Both the position numbers and the translations under genes were made by a program. DNA of 64,000 nt from Lytechinus variegatus (Eukaryota; Echinodermata; Echinoidea; Temnopleuroida; Toxopneustidae): contig NC_054746.1 in NCBI RefSeq assembly GCF_018143015.1, forward strand, positions 16,235,532-16,299,531, read 5' to 3'. Under the pieces are notes generated by a model. The model had not been told where the DNA came from and ran no database searches. It saw only the letters and a program-made list of their open reading frames with translations. Positions 47,145-59,000 of this stretch are shown piece after piece. Each line of letters opens with the position of its first letter. Positions within the stretch are counted from its first letter, which is position 1.

Positions 47145-48060
47145 TAAGAACATGAAGATTCAAATTATATCTCAAGAACTATTTTCATGTTTCATGAACT
47201 AGACCAATATCTAAGTTATGATTTCATTTCAAAAACTTTAAGGGAAATCCAGCCTTGGTCATTAAATGTGTTGGAAAAGAGAAAAATAAATAAAACAGAA
47301 TGGTGAAAGTTTGGAAGAAATCGGACAAGCAATAAGAAAGTTGAGGGCTTTAAAATTGAGATCCCTATTGACTACATGTATGTAGATTTCAAATTGGCAA
47401 CTGGGTAAGTAAATTTTGACAATGGGCAAGGACAATTTTCCCATAGGCCATGTACTTAATTATCAGGGATTTGCAGTTTTCTCCTAAGTACTCATTCCCC
47501 TGGGGTAGTAATCTAAATATAACCCAGTTAGTATATTGTTTTATGTCCTCATGTAAAAAAAAATTGAAGTAAAACTTTCACAAAAAAATACATTTCAGCC
47601 ATTTTCTGCATTGGAGTACTATGACATCATGCCAATGTGAAGTATCCATGGGTATAGTGATTACCTATAATATTTACAATTCTCAAAATTCGTAACTTTC
47701 TTATTGTTTGTCTTATATTGTTCAAACTCTCACCTATCAACTTGCCTGATATTTCTTTTTATTCTAAAAACAAGTTTTTATTTGGGTTGGATTCCCCTTT
47801 AACCTTCGATTAAGATTTTGATGTTGATTCCGTCAACATGTTTTAAGTTTATTGACCCTAAATGACATTTGAACTGGGTCATGTGACCTGAAACTCAGGC
47901 AGGAGGTTTTCAGTAATACTTGATAACCCTTATGTCCAAGTTTCATGAACTAAATATTTTTTAAGTTATGATGACATTTCCAAAACTTAACCTTAGCCTT
48001 AGATGTTGACGCCGCCATCGCCGTCAGAAAAGCGGCGCCTGTAGTCTCGCTCAGCAAGAT
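47145..48060 (+). repeat. DR1-bearing repeat, partial copy split by a family D MITE
   Basis: The left part ends with agttatgatttcatttcaaa and the right part resumes with cgattaagattttgatgttg, as in 49460-49510. Right end gccgtcagaaaagcggcgcc. The MITE at 47238-47802 sits in the TTAA between them. Confidence 0.82.
47238..47802. mobile_element. family D MITE, complete, TTAA target duplication
   Basis: TTAA at 47238-47241 and 47799-47802. Tips gggaaatccagccttgg and gggttggattcccc. The uninterrupted host sequence (tttcaaaaacttaacctcag) is present in other copies of the surrounding repeat, so the TTAA duplication is directly supported. Confidence 0.88.
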
Positions 48061-48660
48061 ACATACAAGAAAAATATAATTTCAAATAATTCAGTTCAAT
48101 GTATTTTATTGTTGTTAAAATATTTCAGAGGAAGATCAATCATTGCAGAGTAAAAGATAAAGGCATTTAAAACACAAAAATTACAGTACAATTTTCTTGG
48201 ATGGAAGTTCAACATTTCGCAACTTTGCTGTGTTTTTTTCAGATGAAGTTTTGTAATACTAGTTTTTTGTCACAGATCAAATATCTAAGAATATAAAATG
48301 CCCTCCTATCATCTGGATCTAAAAATAGTTTGTTAATGACTAACCAGATGTAGTATTGATTACATAACATCAAATAATAAGGGAGTGGTTACATAACCCA
48401 AACCACCTGCAGACTCATTAGTAAATAAGGGCAATAATGTAGCATATGGGCAGTTACAGTTTGGGAAATCAACATTAGACCATTTTCCTACTATAAAGCT
48501 CCAATGTATATGGTATTGATTGATAATCATTTTCCAAGTTGTTTTGTAAAAGACATACATGTGTATATCAAATTTTTGAGCAAATGAGCACACAATGCAT
48601 AACAGAATCCAATTCAGGATGAGACATGTAACATGGATAGTTTTTCATCAACTATAAAAA

Positions 48661-49762
48661 ACAAGTGGAATGCCTCTGGCCGTCTCACCTGCATCACGCG
48701 GTTCGATATAGCAGCAGTGCTGACTTTGAATACTACTCTAACTCGCACAAGATGTTCAGTGATACATGGTTACTCTTATGTCCACTTTTTATGAACTAGA
48801 CCAATAAACTTACAGAGATATGATGGTTATGCAACAAAAAACCCCAACATGGCCAAAGTTCATTGACCTTACATGACCTTTGACCTTGATCATGTGACCT
48901 GAAACTCGAACAGGATGTTCAGTGATACTTGATTACTCTTATGTACAAGTTTCATGAATCAGATCCATACTTTCAAAGTTAGGATGGTAATTCAACAGAT
49001 ACACCCAATTCGGCCAAAGTTCATTGACCTTTGACCTTGGTATGTGACCTGAAACGCGCACAGGATGTTCAGTGATACTTGATTACTCTAATGTCCAAGT
49101 TTAATGAACTAGACCAATAAACTTTCAAAGTTATGATGGTAATTCAACAGATACCCTCGATTCGGCCAAAGTTCATTGACCCTAAATGACCTTTGACCTT
49201 AATCATGAGACCTGAAACTTGCACAAAATGTTCAGTGATGCTTGATTACTATTATGTCCAAGTTTCATGAATCAGATCCATAAACTTTCAAAGTTATGAT
49301 GGGAATTCAACAGATATCCCCAATTCGGCCAAAGTTCATTGACCCTAAATGACCTTTGACCTTGGTCATGTGACGTAAAACTCATGCAGGATGTTCAGTG
49401 ATACTTGATTAACCTTATGTCCAAGTTTCATGAACTAGGTCCATATATTTTCTAAGTTATGATGACATTTCAAAAACTTAACCTCAGGTTAAGATTTTGA
49501 TGTTGATTCCTCCAACATGGTCTAAGTACATTGACCCTAAATGACCTTTGACCTTGGTCATGTGACATGAAACTCTAATAGGATGTTCAGTAATACTTGA
49601 TTAACCTTATGGCCAAGTTTTATTAACTAGGTCCATATACTTTCTAAGTTATGACGTCATTTCAAAAACTTAACCTCAGGTTAAGATTTGATGTTGACGC
49701 CGCCGCCGCCGTCGGAAAAGCGGCACCTATAGTCTCACTTTGCTTCGCAGGTGAGACAAAAA
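48661..49762 (+). repeat. DR1-bearing repeat family, full copy 2
   Basis: Same start, end and units as 32019-33125, with only scattered substitutions and a few short indels. Five tgacctttgacct sites. Confidence 0.92.
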
Positions 49763-50139
49763 TGACACCAACACAATGTTTGTAAGAAAAAGCTTTATAT
49801 ATTACAAAAAGGGATATCATAAATTTGATAGCCATCTGATCGCCATTTGATGCAAACGGACCACTTTCTAAGAATAAAAATATAACTGTTAGTGAACATC
49901 TCTACACCTCCCTCTGCACTCAGACACCAGGAACCTGTTTCATAAAACATGCTGCAATAACAAATTTGTCATAATTTTATTAAAAGCTACTGAAATCATT
50001 CAATTTGATTGGTTGACAGTAAAGATCTTATAGAAATTGTGCATTTGTCACTATGACAAGTTTTTATGGAACAAAACCAAGGATAATCCAAATGTCAACA
50101 TATTGCATGTACATTGATACCCTTTTCTGTACTTGATCC

Positions 50140-50715
50140 TTAAAGGGATGGTCCAGGCTGAAAGTATGTATAGCTTACTAAATAGAGTAGAATTCACTGA
50201 GCAAAATGATGAAAATTTCATCAAAATCGGATAACAAATAACAAAGTTTTTTAATTTTAAAGTTTAGCAATATTTTGTGAAAACAGTCGTCATGAACATT
50301 CATTAGGTGGGCTGATGATATCACATCTCCACTTCTTTTGCATTTTATTATATGAAATTAGATTTATTCAAATTTGTTCCTCCAACTAGAAATATTGGAT
50401 TGACAACTGATTTAGTGCATTAGATATTTATTGCTGCAACTTATTTCATTATATTCTATTATTCTCACAAGTATGAAATAATGAAAAAAATTATAATTTT
50501 ATGTAATAACATAAGAAAACGGAAAGTGGAGATGTGACATCTTCAGCCCACCTAATGAATATTCATGATGACTGTTTTCACAAAATATTGCTAAACTTTA
50601 AACTTAAATAACTTTATTATTTATAAAATTTTGATGAAATTTTCAGCATTTTGCTCAGTGAATTCTACTCTATGTATTAAGATATAAATATTTTCAGCCT
50701 GGACCATCCCTTTAA
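50140..50715. mobile_element. family A MITE, complete
   Basis: Bounded by TTAA; tips aagggatggtccaggctgaa and ttcagcctggaccatccctt. High similarity to 46505-47085. Confidence 0.87.
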
Positions 50716-51269
50716 TCCTATATCTTTTTTTTCCTTCACACAAAGGCAAAATTTTCTGCCTAACCCTGGATAACTAAACTCTTGCTTAAATGAAGCATGA
50801 TGATGCAAGAAAAATGCATAATCCATGTTTTTTTTTACCATAGTACAACTGAAAGCTCTTTAGAGGATGACTCCATGCACAGACACATACATGCACATAG
50901 GTCAGGGAAGTTAATGTCTTGATTTCTGCTAGTGCAACTGGGCAAGATTGAATTATGTTATATATTTAATAAATAAACATTGTTTGCACCCATATTTTGC
51001 TTTAACTTTCAGACCAGTATGTCTAAACTATGTCTTCAAAACACAGATACCGTTATCCAGTACCAAAATGAGATTTTCAAAACTTTCATGAAGTTTGCCT
51101 TTAATCACAGATGGAATGTCATCAAAGTTAGATAAAATATGAAAATATCTATTAATCTAGATTACAGAGATATAATCAATAATTATGTGCAAATTATCAA
51201 ACACATAATAAGGCAAAGTCATATTGATGCTTCATATGACGTAGGTCACTATGATTTGACTTACTATTG

Positions 51270-51820
51270 CCCTTTTTACACAGGATTTTCTTAACCCCGG
51301 ACTATCGCTAACCCCGTACTATCCTTAACCCCGTACTATTTTTTTTTCCTTTTCACACATGCCAAATTGTTATTGCTAACCCCGGATAAGGAATGCTTGC
51401 TTTTTACACACGAAACTCGCTAACCCCGGACTAGTGGTTATTGTCGATCATTCGTAGTACAAGTGCTTCACTCGTACACTTTTTACACACGCTACAATTT
51501 CCTCAACCCCGTACTATAGGTAGGGCCAAATTGCCATTTATCCCCACCTATAGTACGGGGTAAAGCTTAGCCCACTTTCGTTTTACACATGCGATCTTAA
51601 CCCCGTACTATTGCTCTTAGCACCGCAATTGGTGGGATAACCCTGCTTTTTTGCAGGGCCAAATAATCCCGTACTATAGGTGGGGTTAGCCCACTTTGCA
51701 AAAACGCTGTGTAAAACGAAAGTGGGCTAAGCTTAACCCCGTACTATAGGTGGGGCTAAATTGCCATTTAGCCCCACCAATAGTACGGGGTTAAGGAAAT
51801 TTTAGCCTGTCTAAAAAGGG
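51270..51820. mobile_element. foldback element built of aaccccgtactat repeats
   Basis: Tips cctttttacacaggattttc and complement cctttttagacaggctaaaa. The interior has about 11 copies of aaccccgtactat or close variants on both strands, several followed by aggtggggc, plus ttttacacacg repeats. No coding capacity. Confidence 0.8.
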
Positions 51821-52329
51821 TATATGTCTCATTTATGTCATAAAATCAATTATGTAATTTGCTAGCCTCTCTTCTGAAAGTTTAAACATATTTTTGTTTA
51901 TTCAGATAAACAATATCAAGATATTTTTTTCTCAGATAGTTCATCGAGGTTTTAATGAAAACCCAGCATAGTATACAGACACAGACATATTCAGTAAATA
52001 TAGTGAACCCCTTTGTAAATCAGCTTGCTAAAAGGGCTATCCATCCTACATGTATGACGGATGATTAATAAATCAAATAAACATGCATCAGTGACGAGAG
52101 AAACTAATATGAAATTATGGGTATACAGGCAGTGATATTTATGAAGTCTGTTAAAGTTTTGAACAACAAAGACTCACAACTAAGCTGTTGGACTTGATAT
52201 TATAAACTCAAACAAACATTTATAGTTGTATAATTCAATGGAAAACAGGACAAAATACATTGTGCAGGCAAAGGTAATGGGCACATGGCCTTAAAAACTA
52301 TAAGGTCTGTTAATAAAGCTACATCAGCA

Positions 52330-52830
52330 AGCTTGATAATAATAATAGCATTTATGAGGAGCACATTATCTAGTTACCAATGGTAAATGGTGCACTATAC
52401 CCTGACTTAATGTCCAGCTGCTAAAGGCCCTTGGTGCATTCAAGAAATCAATCCTGACTACTGGGTACCCATTCACCTAACCTGTTAGTATTTATGGTTG
52501 GGCTTGTGTCATCACATCAGGTTGTCGCTTCCGTTCGGGCGGAGGCGTAAACCCAACCATTCCAGAAAAGGGCACCCTATATTCCGAGAAGTAGGGTCCA
52601 GTTTAACCAATGTTTTGTGAAAATTATAACAAACTTCCTGAATGGCCGGTTAAACTGGGTGTACGTGATTGCCCGACCCGACGCAACATCCCGATGTGAC
52701 GACACAAGCCCCTTTGTTGAGTGCAAAGTGCATAAGTTCTTGCTGAAGGAAATCACACTTTTGCTGGGATTTGAACCCACGGCCCTTAGTTGCAAGGGTG
52801 AGAATCAGATCCACCAGACCACAAGACTCC
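52330..52830 (-). mobile_element. tRNA-derived SINE interrupted by a foldback element
   Basis: Minus strand head tcttgtggtctggtggatct (A-box region), B-box gggttcaaatcccagc, then ttatgcactttgcactcaac. After the insert come aggtgaatgggtacccagta and an ATT-rich tail. Confidence 0.8.
52499..52712. mobile_element. 214-bp foldback element nested in the SINE
   Basis: Inverted ends gggcttgtgtcatcacatc and complement gggcttgtgtcgtcacatcg. It splits the SINE body, so it is younger than the SINE. Confidence 0.68.
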
Positions 52831-52933
52831 GCAAAAAGCTTGCAAATTAAATTTCTTTTCCTTTGAACATGGAAATAATTCTTCCTCCATCTCTAAAAAG
52901 GAATCGATACTGTACATGAGAATGTCTGTATTG

Positions 52934-53079
52934 TCATATAATATCAACAGGATCCCAGGCGCATTTCTTTGTTTCATTGAAGCTATGTAATGCAATCATA
53001 TCCTCATCTGACAGAGACCAGTCAAATACATCACAGTTATCAATGATATGATCAGGTTTAGTAGACATGGGTATTACAC
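52934..53079 (-). CDS. aldo-keto reductase last coding exon
   Basis: 146 nt coding [20 protein letters not shown] to CAWDPVDII and TGA. Contains the cofactor-loop segment. Confidence 0.95.
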
Positions 53080-56000
53080 CTGACATGAGGAAGACAAGAA
53101 AACAATATTGGTTAGATTAAACAAAGAAAACTAACCATGAAAATTGCTCTCTTCAGTAAGTCAAAATTGCTAGACGAATAGATAACAAAAACACGGCACT
53201 GGTAATTGCCTGTGTCCATAGAAATACTTCAATAATTTTATGGGAAATCATATTTGTCCATCAAAACACATGCAAATTTCATGAAATTTTCGAATTTAGT
53301 TCAAAAATGCATACTAAAGATTAAAGGAGTAATTGCACTGGGTCCCATGTAATCATCCCTAAGTGCTGTGTTCACAAGTACTGCACTCTGTTCTACCATT
53401 TGTAGCCCCAAAAAAGTGACATAAAAAGTTCTTTTGCATTACAATCAGGTCTTCTCTTATAGTGTAATAAAAGGGTCAACTGTGATTGCTTTCATCTATT
53501 AAGGTTAATGTACATAGTATTTTATTATCATATGAATGGTGTTTTTTGTGAATAATTATTCTATAGTTGTTTTCAAAGTCAGTGCTGCTGCGATATTGAA
53601 ACACATGTATGCAGGCCAGACTGCCTGTGGTGTTTCACTTGTTGGATTGAAGAATTTAATAAATCTACATTTTAAATGACATTTGACCTGATCATGTGGC
53701 TGAGGACTCGCTCTGCTATGCAGGCAAGACAAAATGAGAACATATTGTCCAAACTATGTAAACTGAAGAAAAAGAAGGATTTTTACAGCGAGAATGAGAC
53801 TTCTTGGTTGCCAGGAAGCGACAACTGGTGGGAATTTCTTATGAGCAAGCTACTATAACTGTAAATTGTATGCAGGTCCTAGGTGTTGTGGAGTGTAATC
53901 CCATGTTAGTGATTTATTTTTACTCTCCAAATGTCTTGTTCAAGTCAGATAGGGAATTTGTATAAGATAAACAATGCACATTTAGGCCTGCATTTGGGGA
54001 TCAAACTCTGTGCTCACAGTATATCCATTGCTTCTACTCACACAAGCTAACTGTATGCATTGTATGTATAACATACTATTTACCTATGCCATCCTGCATC
54101 GCCCATTTGAGGAGGACTTGACAAGGCTTACGTTGTATCCTATCTGCGATGGACACTACAGAAGGATGGTTCAGAAGCTGAAAAGATAGGAGAGATGATA
54201 CAATGATGATAATAAAGATGACTGGGATTTTGGTCTCGCATATCAAAGCCAGGTCATATCTTTTTCTTCATGACATGTTACAATATCAGAGGATGAATAG
54301 AAAGTAGTAAAGATTCAAAAGGAATCTCCACAAGAAAAAAATTATGAAAGTTTTGGAAAGGACCAGGTAACCTTGGCTTGCATTCTATTCATTCTTATCT
54401 GTAATTACTATAGTTCCACATTTAATAAAGGTGTCTAACATAAACTTGATAAATGCCAACAAGTCAAGTCAATTCTATTAACAGACCCAGTAACATGCTA
54501 AAAAAAATAATTTACAATTACATTCTAAATCTTTAACTCTAAATGGTCAGTTGTCATTATCATTTGTTTAAATCAAAAGGATCTATGGGATATATATGAA
54601 AAAAAAAATGATATGTCAGTTTCCATCTTGGGCCATTTGTTGACACAACTTTAAATAAAAAAGTCATTCACATCTTTTTTTTAGGCGTAGACATGATAAA
54701 TCTTGTGTGTTATGATTTTAGCTAAATATCGAAAATGGGAAAAACAAAATGTTGTACATCGAGTCCTCTTTCCTGGTTTTAGCCCTCTGACAACGAGAAA
54801 TCAATGAAGAAACTCTTGTTGGAATATCCCCAAGGTGGTGGAGAAAGTGCATACCCTAACCAATCCAACGACTGATGATGGTCAATCAACACCTGTCTGG
54901 AGTTTTTGCAGTGTAAATTGTAAACAGTATAAGATGGAGGCCACTTTATGCACATTTTACAATGGTCTTATAGTGTCATTAGAGATGCAACTATTGTAGC
55001 TTTGTCATTTTGACAACTACCATGGTAACAGGGCTCAACATCCAATCACAATCAAGGATTCCATGGAAACATAGTTGTAATTATTTGTGAAAGTGCTCAG
55101 AGTCATAGTTCCATTGCATTAATGGCTATATAACAGAGAAAAAGAATCATTATTTAACTTCCTCTAAACATGGGAAACATCAAATTTAACGATGATGATG
55201 GTAATGATGAAATGCAACGTGCCTAACACTGCCTATTAGCATTTCAATTTAAATATTTTTAATGGGCAAAGACAAGCACTTCACCTCTTGATTTTTAGAC
55301 TGACTGTCAGACTGAGGAGGGCCCATGAGGTGCATGTCACATATGTTTGTCTCATAAAAAAAAATTCTGCAAATTATCCTGATCTTCAATGTAAACTGAC
55401 ATAATCACTCTAGAAAATGCCCATATCATTTTAACCATGTAGTAGTAAACTATGCACCTTTGGGACATGCTTTGAAGCCAAAGGCAGGGTTTATATGATT
55501 ACGAAAAGCAAAAAATAATTTTGATGTAGACAAAAGTAATCCTCAGCCTCGTGGGCCCTCGGTATCGTGGAAAGACCCAGTCAGACCATCTAACCACTAT
55601 CGATGTAGATACTCACCTCCCCTCTATAAAGTGTTGAGTATGACTGGAAATCTATCCCATTTTTCTGACAATATTGCACAACATCTTTAATCAAATACAG
55701 AGGATGATATTCACTCTGAGGGTAAAAAAGATAAACAATTTACTTTAGGAGAACTTCAATATAATTTAATAAATATTAAGAAACTCATCATTGAGAACAA
55801 ACTCCTCGCATTACATCACTTGACCTATCAAATAAGCATCTCAAAGAGCACCTATATCAACTCACGTTATGTATCCAAAATGGGCTATTTATCCTCTTGA
55901 AAAGGTGCAAGATAAATCCAAGTATTATAATCATATCCGAGTCTACAATTTGTTTACTTTAATATCCATAAATCAAAATAAGAAACTCCTAATATCTTAC

Positions 56001-59000
56001 GAGTTCGAAATAACTTCGAATTAAAGAGAAATTCCAGTAGTTGCAGTAAACACTGATTTCATGAGAAAGTCTGTAAGACAAGGCTTAATTGTCAGTACAT
56101 CATCGAGAATATAGATCTGGTACAGTTACATTAACTGAACTTTGTGAAATCTTAAAATCTGCATTGAAAAATGTTCACACCGAAGATCCCCAACACAGAT
56201 AAGCGCACGTGGGACAATGCATAATTATTGCTTAGAGGCCCGACGCTCTACCCGAATCCTGTGCTTATTTGCTGATTTCTCAGCAATTACACAATTTCTT
56301 TCAGAATTCTTTGGCACATGTGTTTTATTTATACAAACAGACACTTTGGTGGTCATTTTATTGGATTCTGTACGAACTCATTTTGATATCATTACCAAAA
56401 CTAGCATTTACCTTTAAATATTAGGGGAGTGCTTCATGAGAGGACTTATCAGATATTGATAAATCTTTCTTTTCTGACAGTTTCCATAGTAACGGCCAGA
56501 CACCTCTGCTTGTCAGTGAATAAAACTCAAGGAAAGTTGTCAGATCTGACAATTGTCAGGTGACAAAAATTGATGAAATGCTCTCCTGAAACCCAGACGA
56601 TACTTCAAAATGGGTTTCTGAAATTCCAGAAAAGAAAAGAAACAATCAAGGACATACCTGGTTAACAGCTGGTTGAATTTCCGCATACTTCATGAGCTCT
56701 TCCATATGTTTGACTAGGTAGTTGGAAATTCCAATTTGTTTACACTTTCCTACATATAAATGTCAATAATGAGTAATACAGGCATTTAATTCACATAAAG
56801 ATGAAGGACTCGCGGTCTCCCAATTGAAGCAGAAGATGATAAAATTGACTATTACAAAAACAAGTGGAATGCCTCTGGCCGTCTCACCAAGGAGATAGAG
56901 AGATAGAGGTGATATCTCCTTGGTCTCACCTGCATCACACGATTCAACATAGCAGCATTGCTGACTTTGAAAACTACTATAACTTGCACAAGATGTTCAG
57001 TGATACTTGGTTACTCTTATTTCCACGTTTTATGAACTAGACCAATACACTTACAGAGATAGGATGGTAATTCAACAAATGCCCCCAATGTGGCCAAAAT
57101 TCATTGACCTCACATGACCTTTGACCTTGATCATGTGACCTGAAACTTGCACAGGATATTCAGTGATACTTAATTACTCTTATGTCCAAGTTTCAAAAGT
57201 CAGATCAATAAACTTGCAAAGTTATGATGGTAATTCAACAGATACCCCATTATGGCCAAAGTTCATTGACCTTTGACCTTGGTCATGTGACCTAAAATGC
57301 GCACAGGATGTTCAGTGATACTTGATTACTCTTATGTCCAAGTTTTATGAACTAGACCAACACACTTTCAAAGTTATGATGGTAATTCAACAAATACCCC
57401 CAATTCGGCCAAAGTTCATTGACCCTAAATGACCTTTGACCTTGATCATGTGACCTGAAACTTGCACAGGATGTTCAGTGATACTTGATTACTATCATGT
57501 CCAAGTTTCATGAATCAGATCAAAAAACTTTTAAAGTTTTATTGTAATTCAACAGAAACCCCTAAATCGGCCAAAGTTCATTGACCCTAAATGACCTTTG
57601 ACCTTGGTCATGTGACATGAAACTCATGCAGGATGTTTGGTGATACATGATTGAGCTTATGTCCAAGTTTAATGAACTAGGTCCATATATTTTCTAAGTT
57701 ATGATGACATTTCAAAAACTTAACCTCAGGTTAAGATTTTGATGTTGATTCCCCCAACATGGTCTAAGTTGATTGACCCTAAATGACCTTTGACCTGGCT
57801 TGGTCATGTGACATGAAACTATATTAGGATGTTTAGTAATACTTGATTAACCTTATGGCCAAGTTTCATGAACTAGGTCCATATACTTTCTAAGTTATGA
57901 TGTCATTTCAAAAACTTAACCTCAGGTTAAGATTTGATGTTGACGATGCCGCCTATAGTATCACTCTGCTATGCAGGTGAGACAAAAATGATATTTCTGT
58001 AAACAGCTATTGTTTTTATCTTAACACAAAAATAACTTTTCAAAGTCTAAAAACTTACTTTTAACATTAAATGAACTGAGAATATTTCAAACAAAACATC
58101 ACAGGCTCAGAAAATCAAATAAAGGATGAAAATTTATTTATCTTATTCATTACATCACATCAATCATAGTGCTCTCTTCAATAGATTAATTAAATCTAAT
58201 TTAATTCAATTCATTTATTTCATGCATCATCAGTTACAATACAATTGCAGGGGTACATAAGATAAATCATTATCCAATCAATGTACACTCAAAAAATAAT
58301 AATAAAAACAAATGATTGTTTGGTGACCTCGGAGAAAGCACAGCTTATAATAACAGGCCACCAAGTTAGAATACACACTGAAAATACACAATGAATAAAC
58401 ATTTATGCTAAGTACACTGATGTAACAACCAAAATTAATTGAAAAATGTATAGCGAATTGGATTTCATTTCCATCATTTACCTTCCCTGTGCAGCCTCTC
58501 CAATACTTTCCAGGTGACTTGTCTATTCTCTGTATTTTTAGGATCATGTGGTTTAAGTTTTTGAGTTCCCGGCCAGTGTATGAGATAGAGATCAAGATAC
58601 TCCATCTGAAGCTTTTGTAATGAAAGCAGACATGCATCATATGCCTTCTCGCCTTGGTCAGCTGGAGCTACAAATAGATTGTCAAATACAAAAAAAGTTT
58701 TTAAATTTAGTGACTGGTTGTCAATAGTAATAACGAAAAAAAATCCCCAAAATTTTAATTCTTACATCATTAATATTAAAGCCCCAGACAAAAATAATTA
58801 TTTTTTAACCTACAAGTCTATGATCATTTGTTTCTGACTTTTCAAAATTTAGTAACTGGGTGCCAATAATGTAACAATAATTAATCTTTAAAACATCTGA
58901 AAAATTTCTTACATCAATAACAGGAAAGCCCTGACTAAAATATCACTTTTTCATACCTTTATCAACCTGAAAGACTCGTAAGATTATTCGGTGCTGGCTT

